The position numbers and the translations under genes are program-made. The notes beneath the pieces are model-generated. The model had not been told where the DNA came from. It did no database searches and saw nothing but the letters and a program-made list of their open reading frames with translations. A stretch of DNA of 53,130 nucleotides. Source: Prevotella sp. UBA1104. GTDB lineage: Bacteria; Bacteroidota; Bacteroidia; Bacteroidales; Bacteroidaceae. Of this stretch, positions 46,354 through 53,130 are shown one piece after another. Numbering within the stretch: position 1 is the first letter of the stretch; the number at the start of each line of letters is the position of its first letter. The stretch is taken from positions 1 through 53,130 of the forward strand of contig DCBP01000038.1 of assembly GCA_002314055.1 (NCBI GenBank), given 5' to 3'.

Positions 46354-46552
46354 GGGGGGGGGTATATGTGTTTGTCTAAAAACACAGCAACATGAACTTC
46401 CGACAATATACACAATCCCATCCTGTGAATTATACATTCTAAATCCAAGAAAATTCATCCCAAAAGTTAAGTATATATTTGCACCTTGAGGAATACTGTA
46501 ATAATAAATGAGTATTTTTCGGTCCGTCGGCAACTATTCAAAAAAAACTTTT

Positions 46553-46560
46553 TATCTTTG
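46553..46560 (+). promoter_or_regulatory. -7 promoter element of feoAB
   Basis: TATCTTTG, an exact TAnnTTTG match, 92 bases before the feoAB ATG. No -33 TTTG at the usual distance, which leaves room for activator control. Confidence 0.55.
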
Positions 46561-46587
46561 TATGATAAATAAAACATCTTGTCAGAA

Positions 46588-46624
46588 AGATTCAATCAGG
46601 AAACAGATCTGAGAGATTCAATCA
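46588..46624 (+). repeat. Two 11-base direct repeats in the feoAB leader
   Basis: AGATTCAATCA occurs at 46588-46598 and again at 46614-46624, a spacing of 26 bases centre to centre. Both lie between the -7 box and the feoAB start codon. They might bind a regulator or the message may fold around them; no known iron-regulator box is recognised. Confidence 0.5.
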
Positions 46625-46652
46625 AGACAAGAAACAAATATAGAATATAGAA

Positions 46653-49064
46653 ATGAAGTTATCTGAATTAAAGACAGGACAAAAGGGTGTTATCGTGAAA
46701 GTGATGGGCCACGGAGGCTTCCGCAAACGCATCGTAGAGATGGGATTTATCAAAGGACAGGAAGTTACCGTATTGCTCAATGCCCCACTCCGCGACCCCG
46801 TAAAATACAAGATTATGGGCTACGAGGTGTCACTCCGACACAACGAGGCTTCCATGATTGAGATAATGTCGGAAGAAGAAGCAAAGGAGGCTGAGAAGGA
46901 CATCGACTCTTCGCAGCAACATTCCATATATACAAGTGATGAGGACGAAAGGCAGATGCTGTCGGACAACAACCTGCATGATGCCGCACTGAAGAAACGC
47001 AGGAGAATTAACGTGGCTCTCGTGGGGAACCCTAACTGCGGAAAGACCTCTCTCTTCAATTTTATCTCCGGAGCACACGAGAGAGTGGGCAACTACTCCG
47101 GTGTTACCGTAGATGCAAAGGAGGGACACGCCACGTTCGAGGGATACGACTTCAACGTAATAGACCTCCCCGGCACCTACTCCCTCTCGTGCTACAGTCC
47201 CGAAGAACTGTACGTCAGACGGGAGATTATCGACAAGACCCCGGATATCATAATCAACGTAATCGACTCGAGCAACATCGAGCGCAACCTGTATCTTACC
47301 ACCCAGCTCGTGGACATGAACCAGCGCATCGTCTGTGCACTGAACATGTTTGACGAATTTGAGGAACACGGCGACAAACTCGACTACAAGACCCTCGGTC
47401 GACTATTCGGCGTGCCGATGGTGCCTACGGTGTTCCGTTCCGGCAAGGGAGTAGACGAGCTCTTCCGCACCATCATCAATATATACGAAGGCGAAGACCA
47501 CACCTACCGCCATATCCATATCAACCACGGCAAGGACATAGAAGAAGGCATCGACAGAGTAAAACTGCTGCTTCAAGCCGACGAACAGATTAGATATAAA
47601 TATTCCACACGCTATCTCGCCATAAAACTCCTCGAAATGGATACCCATGCCGAGGACTTCGTGAAGACGCTGCCTAACGGCAAAGAGGTTATCGAACTGA
47701 GAGACAAGGAGGCGGTAAGAATTAAGGAGGAGGTGAAGGAAGATAGCGAAACGGCTATCATGAATGCCAAATACGGATTTATCAACGGAGCACTGAAAGA
47801 GGCCGGATTCACCGTGGGCAACAAGACCGACACCTACCAGACGACACACGTCATCGACAGTCTGCTGACCAACAAATACCTCGGCTTCCCTCTCTTCTTC
47901 CTCCTGCTCTACATCATGTTCCAGGCAACATTCTCCATCGGACAATATCCTATGGACTGGATAGAGAGCGGTATCGCAATACTCAGCGAGTGGGTGAGCG
48001 GAAACATGCCCGAAGGACCGCTCAAGGCAATGGTGTCCGACGGAATAATCGGTGGCGTGGGAGCCGTAATAGTATTCCTGCCACAGATTCTAATCCTCTA
48101 TGCCTTCATCTCCTTCATGGAAGACAGCGGATATATGGCACGCGCAGCCTTCATCATGGATAAGCTGATGCACAAGATGGGGCTGCACGGCAAATCATTC
48201 ATTCCGCTCATCATGGGCTTCGGATGCAACGTGCCGGCAGTGATGGCTACACGAACGATAGAAAGCCGGCGCAGCCGACTTATCACCATGCTCATCCTCC
48301 CGTTCATGAGCTGCTCTGCCCGACTCCCTATCTACGTAATGATAACGAGTACCTTCTTTGCCCTCAAATACCGTAGCGGCATCATGATATCCCTCTATGC
48401 CATAGGCATCCTGGTGGCAGTGGTGATGAGCCGCGTGTTCAGCAAATGGCTGGTAAAGAGCGAAGACGTGCCCTTCGTTATGGAGCTGCCGCCATACCGC
48501 TTCCCTACCGCCAAAGCCATCGCGCGCCATACATGGGAGAAAGGGAAACAGTATCTGAAGAAGATGGGAGGCATCATCCTCGTGGCGAGCATCATTGTAT
48601 GGGCTCTCGGATATTTCCCCCACAACGACCAGCTTACGGCTCAGCAGCAACAGGAGCAGAGCTATATCGGACGAATAGGAAAGACGATAGAACCCGTGTT
48701 CCGTGCGCAGGGCTTCGACTGGAAACTCTCCGTAGGACTTATCTCCGGCGTTGGTGCAAAAGAGATTGTTGCATCCACGATGGGAGTGCTCTATGCCAAC
48801 GACGACAGCGTTGCCGAGTCTGACACCTCGGATGCACAGAAATACCACAGTCTATACGAGAAGATGTCGGCAGACGGCATTACGCCGCTCATCGCCTTCT
48901 GCTATCTGCTCTTCGTATTGCTCTACTTCCCGTGTCTCGCCACGATAGTGGCAATAAAGAACGAGTCGGGCAGCTGGAAATGGGCTATCTTCACGGCATT
49001 CTACACTACCCTCACGGCATGGGTAGTATCTGCCCTGGTATACCAGATAGCACAGCTCTTCTGA
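46653..49064 (+). CDS. feoB: FeoA-FeoB fusion, ferrous iron transporter
   Basis: Inner-membrane Fe(II) importer of 803 aa. Residues 1-75 form a FeoA SH3-like domain (KVMGHGGFRKRIVEMGFIKG read in part), then a linker, then the FeoB G-domain: G1 GNPNCGKTS (125-133), G2/G3 region NYSGVTVD and DLPGTYSLS, G4 ALNMFDE. The membrane part carries two Gate repeats (GFGCNVPAVMATR and the later GLISGVGAKEIVAS). A fused FeoA is common in Bacteroidota. It imports iron under anoxic conditions, fitting an organism with many iron-sulfur proteins such as Rnf. It is monocistronic with a terminator at 49130. Confidence 0.96.
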   Translation: MKLSELKTGQKGVIVKVMGHGGFRKRIVEMGFIKGQEVTVLLNAPLRDPVKYKIMGYEVSLRHNEASMIEIMSEEEAKEAEKDIDSSQQHSIYTSDEDERQMLSDNNLHDAALKKRRRINVALVGNPNCGKTSLFNFISGAHERVGNYSGVTVDAKEGHATFEGYDFNVIDLPGTYSLSCYSPEELYVRREIIDKTPDIIINVIDSSNIERNLYLTTQLVDMNQRIVCALNMFDEFEEHGDKLDYKTLGRLFGVPMVPTVFRSGKGVDELFRTIINIYEGEDHTYRHIHINHGKDIEEGIDRVKLLLQADEQIRYKYSTRYLAIKLLEMDTHAEDFVKTLPNGKEVIELRDKEAVRIKEEVKEDSETAIMNAKYGFINGALKEAGFTVGNKTDTYQTTHVIDSLLTNKYLGFPLFFLLLYIMFQATFSIGQYPMDWIESGIAILSEWVSGNMPEGPLKAMVSDGIIGGVGAVIVFLPQILILYAFISFMEDSGYMARAAFIMDKLMHKMGLHGKSFIPLIMGFGCNVPAVMATRTIESRRSRLITMLILPFMSCSARLPIYVMITSTFFALKYRSGIMISLYAIGILVAVVMSRVFSKWLVKSEDVPFVMELPPYRFPTAKAIARHTWEKGKQYLKKMGGIILVASIIVWALGYFPHNDQLTAQQQQEQSYIGRIGKTIEPVFRAQGFDWKLSVGLISGVGAKEIVASTMGVLYANDDSVAESDTSDAQKYHSLYEKMSADGITPLIAFCYLLFVLLYFPCLATIVAIKNESGSWKWAIFTAFYTTLTAWVVSALVYQIAQLF

Positions 49065-49129
49065 TAATATATATTATACTCCATATCACAGACATTCTGT
49101 GAATAATACTGGCTAAAATCAAATTCTGG

Positions 49130-49163
49130 CGCATGGTACAAAATACAGTATCATGCGTCTTTA
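49130..49163 (+). terminator. Probable intrinsic terminator after feoAB
   Basis: CGCATGGTAC (49130-49139) pairs with GTATCATGCG (49148-49157), ten pairs including one G:U that is only stable on the plus strand, followed by TCTTTACTT. The T run is short. A smaller TCACAGA/TCTGTGA hairpin lies just upstream (49086-49102). Confidence 0.6.
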
Positions 49164-49205
49164 CTTAAATCACATACTATTCAAGTAACATAAATCTTAA
49201 AAATT

Positions 49206-50360
49206 ATGATTAACAGATTCATTTTGAATGAGGTTTCCTACTTCGGACCTGGAGCAAGGAAAGAACTGCCTACAGTGGTAAAAGGACGCGGCTTCAAGAA
49301 AGCACTCGTGGTAACAGACAAAGGATTGATGAAGTTCGGAGTAGCAAAAATGGTGCTCGACGTGCTCGACGAGGCTGCCATTCCATACGAGATCTACGAT
49401 GAGGTGAAACCGAACCCTACGGTAACAAACGTTACTAACGGAGTGAAGGCTTGCAAGGATGCCAATGCCGACTTTATCATCGCCATCGGCGGAGGTTCCT
49501 CAATGGATACCGCCAAGGGTATCGGCATTATATGCACTAACCCGGAGTTTGCTGATGTCGTTTCGCTCGAAGGCGTTGCCGACACGAAAAACAAGTGTCT
49601 GCCGATTATCGCCCTGCCTACTACTGCCGGAACGGCTGCCGAAACAACAATAAACTATGTTATCATCGACGAGAAAAGACAGCAGAAGATGGTTTGCGTA
49701 GACCCTAACGACATTCCTGCCGTTGCCATCATCGATGCCGAACTGATGTATTCGCTGCCTAAGGGACTTACCGCCGCTACGGGTATGGACGCCATGACGC
49801 ATGCCATCGAAGGACTCATTACTAAGGCTGCATGGGAAATGAGCGACATGTTTGAGATTAAGGCTATCGAGATGATTCATAAATATCTGCCCGTTGCCGT
49901 TAACGACCCGAAGAATCCGGAGGGACGAAACGGAATGGCAGTGGCTCAGTATATCGCCGGCATGGCATTCTCTAACGTAGGACTGGGTGTTGACCACGGT
50001 ATGGCTCATCCAATGAGTGCCCTGCATGATGTGCCACACGGCGTGGCTTGCGCTATCCTGTTGCCTACCGTAATGCGCTTCAACATGCCTGTTAGCGTCG
50101 CGAAATATGTGGAAATCGCCAAGGCTGTAGGTGTTTACAAGAGTGGCATGACCGACGAGGAGGCTGCCGAAGCTGCCTGCAACGAGATAGAGAACCTGTC
50201 GCGCCTTGTAGGCATCCCTCAGCATCTGTCTGAACTTGGCATTACAGAGAAGGATATCCCGGCTCTTGCCGAACAGGCCATTACTGATGTCTGCACTCCG
50301 GGCAATCCACGCCCAGTAACCAAGGAGGATATTCTGGAACTCTACAAGAAAATCCTGTAA
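49206..50360 (+). CDS. fucO: Lactaldehyde reductase / iron-containing alcohol dehydrogenase
   Basis: Group III alcohol dehydrogenase of 384 aa. The nucleotide loop is GGGSSMDTAKG, and the metal site has an Asp and His in MDAMTHAIEG plus His residues in GVDHGMAHPMSALHDVPHG, the classic pattern. Length and the MINRFILNEVSYFGPGA start match FucO, which reduces L-lactaldehyde from fucose or rhamnose breakdown to 1,2-propanediol. No fucose or rhamnose genes are nearby, so the substrate is inferred. No -7 box was found in the 140-base gap upstream. Confidence 0.9.
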   Translation: MINRFILNEVSYFGPGARKELPTVVKGRGFKKALVVTDKGLMKFGVAKMVLDVLDEAAIPYEIYDEVKPNPTVTNVTNGVKACKDANADFIIAIGGGSSMDTAKGIGIICTNPEFADVVSLEGVADTKNKCLPIIALPTTAGTAAETTINYVIIDEKRQQKMVCVDPNDIPAVAIIDAELMYSLPKGLTAATGMDAMTHAIEGLITKAAWEMSDMFEIKAIEMIHKYLPVAVNDPKNPEGRNGMAVAQYIAGMAFSNVGLGVDHGMAHPMSALHDVPHGVACAILLPTVMRFNMPVSVAKYVEIAKAVGVYKSGMTDEEAAEAACNEIENLSRLVGIPQHLSELGITEKDIPALAEQAITDVCTPGNPRPVTKEDILELYKKIL

Positions 50361-50365
50361 TTTAG

Positions 50366-50440
50366 GGAAATAGGACTAATTAGGACTTATAGGACTAATA
50401 AGACTTATAGGACTAATAAGACTAATAGGACTAATATAAC
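50366..50440 (+). repeat. Degenerate short tandem repeats of TAGGACTAA type
   Basis: Directly after fucO the motif TAGGACTAAT or TAGGACTTAT (and AAGACTAAT variants) recurs about seven times at 10-12 base intervals. The same core, TAGGACAAAT, forms the arm of the terminator hairpin that follows. Confidence 0.7.
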
Positions 50441-50442
50441 AT

Positions 50443-50490
50443 AATAGGACAAATAGGGCTTATAGCTCCCATTTGTCCTATTTTTCTTAT
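50443..50490 (+). terminator. Intrinsic terminator after fucO
   Basis: AATAGGACAAAT (50443-50454) pairs perfectly with ATTTGTCCTATT (50471-50482), with GGG/CCC extending the stem past one bulged A, and is followed by TTTCTTATTTG. It may act in both directions between the convergent fucO and HU-like genes. Confidence 0.75.
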
Positions 50491-50497
50491 TTGTCCT

Positions 50498-50565
50498 ATC
50501 ATTCCCTCCCTTCGGGAGGGTCAGGGTGGGTATCATTCCCTCCCTTCGGGAGGGGCAGGGTGGGT
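50498..50565. repeat. Two tandem 34-bp units with a GC-rich hairpin
   Basis: Units at 50498-50531 and 50532-50565 are identical at 33 of 34 positions. Each contains CCCTCCC-TTC-GGGAGGG, a 7-bp stem that reads as a GAA triloop on the minus strand, followed by CAGGGTGGGTAT. They sit just after the HU-like gene in its direction of transcription. Confidence 0.85.
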
Positions 50566-50573
50566 ATTGGGTT

Positions 50574-51011
50574 CTACTCTTTCGGAGTCTGCTTCTTAGT
50601 AGCAGTCTCGAGCACGGTACTTGCCTTTCTCACCACGGCATCCAGATTAAGACTGGCATTGCTCAGCGTACCGGTGGCACGTGCACGAAGCTTCACGCCC
50701 TTTATGTTCATAGGCACAGAGAACTCCTCTTCAGATGCCGCTCCCTCCTTGTTGCGGATACCAACGGAGAAGATGGCGAGGTCGTCAATCTTCACGTTCT
50801 TGCCGTTGAGTATCTGCTCCTTGATACACTTCACCATAGCCTTCATCACTCCCACGCACATTGCCTCGGAGAAACCCGTGTTGTGTGCTTCCATGTGCTT
50901 GGCAAGAGCCTCCAGGTCCATAGTTTCCTCTACCACCGGGAAAGCATAGAACTTTCCGTAGCAAGCCTCATTGGTAGAATTCATGTTCTTTTTCAATACA
51001 TACTTAATCAT
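50574..51011 (-). CDS. HU-like DNA-binding protein (Bacteroidota HU-HIG type)
   Basis: Protein of 145 aa with a HU/IHF-like core: YVLKKNMNSTNEACYGKFY at the start, MKAMVKCIKEQILNGKNVKIDDLAIFSVGI in the middle (a helix-helix then the beta-ribbon), and a charged C-terminal tail. Such variants are abundant in Bacteroidota and often lie near DUF4248 and primase-like genes. It likely binds DNA non-specifically; any specific role is unknown. The frame is open to 51140, but the -7 box at 51091 lies in that extension, so the start is 51011. Confidence 0.85.
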   Translation of the reverse strand: MIKYVLKKNMNSTNEACYGKFYAFPVVEETMDLEALAKHMEAHNTGFSEAMCVGVMKAMVKCIKEQILNGKNVKIDDLAIFSVGIRNKEGAASEEEFSVPMNIKGVKLRARATGTLSNASLNLDAVVRKASTVLETATKKQTPKE

Positions 51012-51090
51012 AACTTTTTTTGTTTTTAGGAAATAAGTGAAACCGACAGGACTTGCGTCCCCATCGCATAAACCTCTCTGATTTACATTG

Positions 51091-51098
51091 CAAAGATA
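51091..51098 (-). promoter_or_regulatory. -7 promoter element of the HU-like gene
   Basis: TATCTTTG on the minus strand, an exact TAnnTTTG match 80 bases before the start codon at 51011. It rules out the longer reading of the HU-like frame. Confidence 0.6.
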
Positions 51099-51210
51099 CG
51101 AAATCGGCACGCGGCAGTCTGACGTTAAAGTAGTTTCCATACCGATTCCGGTATTTAATGAAGAATAAAGAATGAAGAAAGAAGAAAGAAGAATGAAGAA
51201 TATGAATTAA

Positions 51211-51273
51211 TCTACATTCTAAACTCTTCATTCTACATTCTAAACTCTTCATTCTACATTCTAAACTCTTCAT
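51211..51273. repeat. Three exact 21-bp tandem repeats
   Basis: The unit TCTACATTCTAAACTCTTCA plus T occurs at 51211-51231, 51232-51252 and 51253-51273 without change. The array begins 4 bases after the DUF4248 stop codon. On the minus strand it happens to be open as a repeated heptapeptide, which is an artefact of the 21-base period. Confidence 0.9.
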
Positions 51274-51277
51274 TCAA

Positions 51278-51499
51278 TTACGGTTCTCCGAGATAATACA
51301 CTATTGCCTCCACCTCTTTAGGAGTCAACAGCCGTGCCGTCTTCAGGTAGCCGAGCCTCTCCAGCTCTTTCTTCAGCATCTCGTTGCGGCGAATCCACGC
51401 CATAAGATGCTTCACTGCCGTGGTAGACGACAGACAATCCGGGAAATACAACATTGCAAGTTCTGCTTTTGTGTAGGCTTGAATCTTAAACTCTTTCAT
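51278..51499 (-). CDS. DUF4248 family small protein
   Basis: Protein of 73 aa starting MKEFKIQAYTKAELAMLYFP, which matches DUF4248, a small helical Bacteroidota family of unknown function. Helices around residues 11-18, 26-46 and 58-70 suggest a DNA- or protein-binding fold. It is regularly found beside HU-like proteins and primase/helicase-type genes, exactly as here. It is followed by the 21-bp array and preceded by the 58-bp repeat and minisatellite. No -7 box was found upstream. Confidence 0.85.
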   Translation of the reverse strand: MKEFKIQAYTKAELAMLYFPDCLSSTTAVKHLMAWIRRNEMLKKELERLGYLKTARLLTPKEVEAIVYYLGEP

Positions 51500-51551
51500 A
51501 ATCGTTAATTTTTCTAATTGTGAATTTATTTTTTCTCATTATTTCTCATTA

Positions 51552-51609
51552 TTTCTTCCCCTCCCCCGCCTCCCCTTGCAGGGGCGGAGCAGTTTCCCTT
51601 ATAGCTCAT
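51552..51609. repeat. 58-bp interspersed repeat, copy 1
   Basis: Starts TTTCTTCCCCTCCCCCGCC and ends TTATAGCTCAT; includes CCCCT-TGC-AGGGG, a small hairpin. It is 55/58 identical to a second copy at 53027-53084. It lies about 50 bases upstream of the DUF4248 start codon. Confidence 0.9.
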
Positions 51610-51631
51610 GAAAGGAAACAGATAAGGGGTG

Positions 51632-51809
51632 TCAATCCTGTTCACTGCCAGAAGATACAAATCCTGTTCGCAGTCAGGAGATACAAATCCTGTTCGCAGT
51701 CAGGAAATATAAATTCTGTTCACTGCCAGAAGATACAAACCCTGCTCGCTGCCAGAAGATACAAATCCTGCTCGCAGTCAGGAGATACAAATCCTGTTCG
51801 CAGTCAAGG
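51632..51809. repeat. 26-bp tandem repeat array (minisatellite)
   Basis: Six full 26-bp units begin at 51654, 51680, 51706, 51732, 51758 and 51784, after a partial unit. The typical unit is GATACAAATCCTGTTCGCAG plus TCAGGA. Units are of two kinds, ending CGCAGTCAGGA or CACTGCCAGAA. There are no spacers. Across each junction CAGGA and TCCTG can pair around an 8-base loop. Confidence 0.92.
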
Positions 51810-51938
51810 GTAACTGCTTCTCCCCTGCCAAGGGGAGACGGGAGAGGGGAAGATTGGTTATACCATAGAGACTTCCGTAATTTTACTACCATCCTTGCCC
51901 AGTGAGAACATGGCCTTTCCATCATCTAACCATGATAC

Positions 51939-52979
51939 TTAGAAGGGACAACCATCGGGCGGTGGCGGCAATAGACTCTCTGTGCTCAGCATACCGCCAT
52001 CGGTAAGGATATCGGCAATGTCGGTGTTCGCCTCATACTGCTCCATGAAGTCAACGACGTGCCAAGCCGTATGCCCGCTCTTCTCCATACACTCCTTCCA
52101 GTGGGCGTATTCCCCACTGTCGGGATAAACCACGAGCTTCCTGCCACGAAGCGGCTGCAGCTTCTCGCGTTGCAGATTGCCGCAGCCTCCCGTGGCAAGC
52201 CAGAGGCACTGAGGATAATACGAGGCACAGACAACTGCCGTCTTCTCGCTCTCTACGATACACACCGTCTTGTCGGGATAGCGGGGCAAGAGATGCAAGC
52301 CGAAGAGCACCTTCTCGGTTTCCTGCAACTGCGGTCCGTTGTGGCTCTTCTGACAGATGGAGCGCATCCAGTTTCCCCAGCCAGCCACTCTATGTCCGTC
52401 GGCAGTGTAAGCCATCAGCTTAGCGTCGTGCACACGGTTCATCTCGTCGATAAGCCAGAAGATTACTGCCTTGCCATGGTTGATGCCATTGATGACAACA
52501 TCCTTGGAGGTTCCGCCCAGGTAGTAGTCTTCAGCAACCTGCTTCACTCTCTCTTTGTCTACGGGCAACAGCTCGAGCCATTGCCGGAAGGTGCTTGTGC
52601 GCTGCATAGACTTCTCAGCCCAGGAGAGGTCGAAGAACTGCGTCTGATGCTTCTTCTCAACGGGGTGTAGGCGCTGAATCGGAGAATACGGTCTTTGATT
52701 GGTAAGCCGGAGAACCGGTTGTCCGTTGATATAATCCGTATTACGACTGTTCCTGCAGTCCAGTTCGGGATGGTCACGGAAGAAGTCTTTTGGCGGATAA
52801 TGGTAGCCGCACGACGCCTTATGGTCGCACATGCCGCAATCCTCGCTGAGGTATTCGCCAGTCTCCACGTCAACATACCGCGTGAAGCATTTCTTTCTGC
52901 CACACTGCGGACAGACGTATCTGTTGCTGCCACCAATGCGGTAGCGCTCCAGGGTGTATCTGATATCTTTGTTGTACAT
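51939..52979 (-). CDS. DUF6371 primase-like protein with zinc ribbon and Toprim-like domain
   Basis: Protein of 346 aa. A zinc-ribbon-like start (CPQCGRKKCF, then CGMCDHKASCGYHYPP, residues about 18-65) is followed by a linker. A Toprim-like region follows with VCIVESEKTAVV (the Glu) and KLVVYPDSGEY (an Asp-x-Ser variant of the usual Asp-x-Asp). This matches DUF6371, seen on Bacteroidota mobile and accessory loci and resembling DnaG-type primases. It probably acts on DNA replication or repair of an accessory element; catalytic competence is uncertain. It ends in GCPF. Confidence 0.8.
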   Translation of the reverse strand: MYNKDIRYTLERYRIGGSNRYVCPQCGRKKCFTRYVDVETGEYLSEDCGMCDHKASCGYHYPPKDFFRDHPELDCRNSRNTDYINGQPVLRLTNQRPYSPIQRLHPVEKKHQTQFFDLSWAEKSMQRTSTFRQWLELLPVDKERVKQVAEDYYLGGTSKDVVINGINHGKAVIFWLIDEMNRVHDAKLMAYTADGHRVAGWGNWMRSICQKSHNGPQLQETEKVLFGLHLLPRYPDKTVCIVESEKTAVVCASYYPQCLWLATGGCGNLQREKLQPLRGRKLVVYPDSGEYAHWKECMEKSGHTAWHVVDFMEQYEANTDIADILTDGGMLSTESLLPPPPDGCPF

Positions 52980-53026
52980 ATTAAATTTCCTTTCTTTTTT
53001 ATCTTGTTATTTTTTCTCGTTCATCT

Positions 53027-53084
53027 TTTCTTCCCCTCCCCCGCCTCCCCTTCCAGGGGCGGAGCGGTTTCCATTATAGCTCAT
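53027..53084. repeat. 58-bp interspersed repeat, copy 2
   Basis: Same length as the copy at 51552-51609 with three substitutions. It lies about 48 bases upstream of the DUF6371 start codon, the same relative position as copy 1 has to the DUF4248 gene. Confidence 0.9.
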
Positions 53085-53108
53085 AAGGGAATTCTGTTCA
53101 TGGTAACC

Positions 53109-53130
53109 AATCCTGTTCGCAGTCAAGGGA
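53109..53130. repeat. Start of a second 26-bp-type array at the window edge
   Basis: Bases 53109-53129 are identical to 51790-51810, the last unit of the minisatellite including its AAGGG ending. The window ends here, so whether a full array follows cannot be seen. Confidence 0.7.

Larger units (their letters stand above)
46033..46652. other. 620-base intergenic region with structured elements
   Basis: No credible protein gene. It contains, in order, a 16-bp inverted repeat with internal direct repeats (46068-46144), a 127-base cloverleaf-like element (46227-46353), a nine-G run (46354-46362), two -7-like boxes (46474-46481 TATATTTG; 46553-46560 TATCTTTG) and two copies of an 11-base direct repeat (46588-46598 and 46614-46624) before feoAB. 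Short ORFs here follow the palindromes and lack plausible protein character. Confidence 0.8.
51500..51938. other. 439-base gap made mostly of repeats
   Basis: No gene. It holds a TTTCTCATTA-type microrepeat (about 51524-51555), the first copy of a 58-bp repeat (51552-51609), the 26-bp minisatellite (51632-51809) and a TCTCCCCT/AGGGGAGA hairpin (about 51819-51838). The last hundred bases before the DUF6371 stop codon show nothing recognisable. Confidence 0.8.

Noticed and set aside
51004..51273. 89-codon minus-strand ORF beginning with three MKSLECR heptapeptides
   Set aside because: It is a translation of the 21-bp tandem repeat, then runs through the promoter and leader of the HU-like gene. 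No protein character.
51632..51809. CRISPR array
   Set aside because: Units are 26 bp directly abutting with no unique spacers, and no cas genes are present. It is a minisatellite.

Overview
The window looks like chromosomal DNA of a Bacteroidales bacterium, most likely a Prevotella-type species. Evidence: many families restricted to or typical of Bacteroidota (DUF4421, DUF1460, DUF5686, DUF4105, DUF4248, DUF6371, a FeoA-FeoB fusion, a SecA with an enlarged N-terminus), A-rich start contexts instead of Shine-Dalgarno sites, and repeated Bacteroidota promoters of the form TTTG-N19/20-TAnnTTTG (clearest before the Rnf operon, uxuA and the acyl-CoA ligase gene). The genus is inference; no rRNA or tRNA gene was found.

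Layout. 0-4.7 kb (+): a four-gene run with a Gfo/Idh/MocA oxidoreductase, a DUF4421 outer-membrane protein, a DUF1460 cell-wall amidase-like protein and an NhaC antiporter. 4.8-38.9 kb (-): a 34 kb single-strand block with addA/addB recombination nuclease plus a DUF5686 barrel; a phosphohexomutase; rseC-rnfBCDGEA (ion-pumping ferredoxin:NAD oxidoreductase); an acyl-CoA ligase/GHL10/hypothetical operon; hexuronate genes uxaB, uxuB, uxuA; pheT-yebC; and an envelope operon coaX-OMP-lptC-CNNM-ppiD-like. 39-50.4 kb (+): a DUF4105 membrane protein overlapping a degenerate alkaline-phosphatase-fold protein, secA, an orphan ABC ATPase, feoAB and fucO. 50.4-53.1 kb (-): an HU-like protein, a DUF4248 protein and a DUF6371 primase-like protein embedded in short tandem repeats.

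Most of the window is ordinary core metabolism and envelope biogenesis. Several intrinsic terminators are well supported; some contain G:U pairs that make them stable only on the strand being terminated.

The most unusual object is in the 620-base gap between the ABC ATPase and feoAB: a 127-base sequence (46227-46353) that folds on paper into an almost gapless four-way junction (cloverleaf). Its helices abut each other, and its G:U, tandem G:A and GAA-triloop details only work on the plus strand. It follows a perfect 16-bp inverted repeat and is followed by nine G's. I do not recognise it as a known RNA class. Other points of interest are the alkaline-phosphatase-like protein lacking its metal ligands, the 26-bp minisatellite with a second copy starting at the right edge, and the 58-bp duplicated repeat placed upstream of both DUF4248 and DUF6371 genes.
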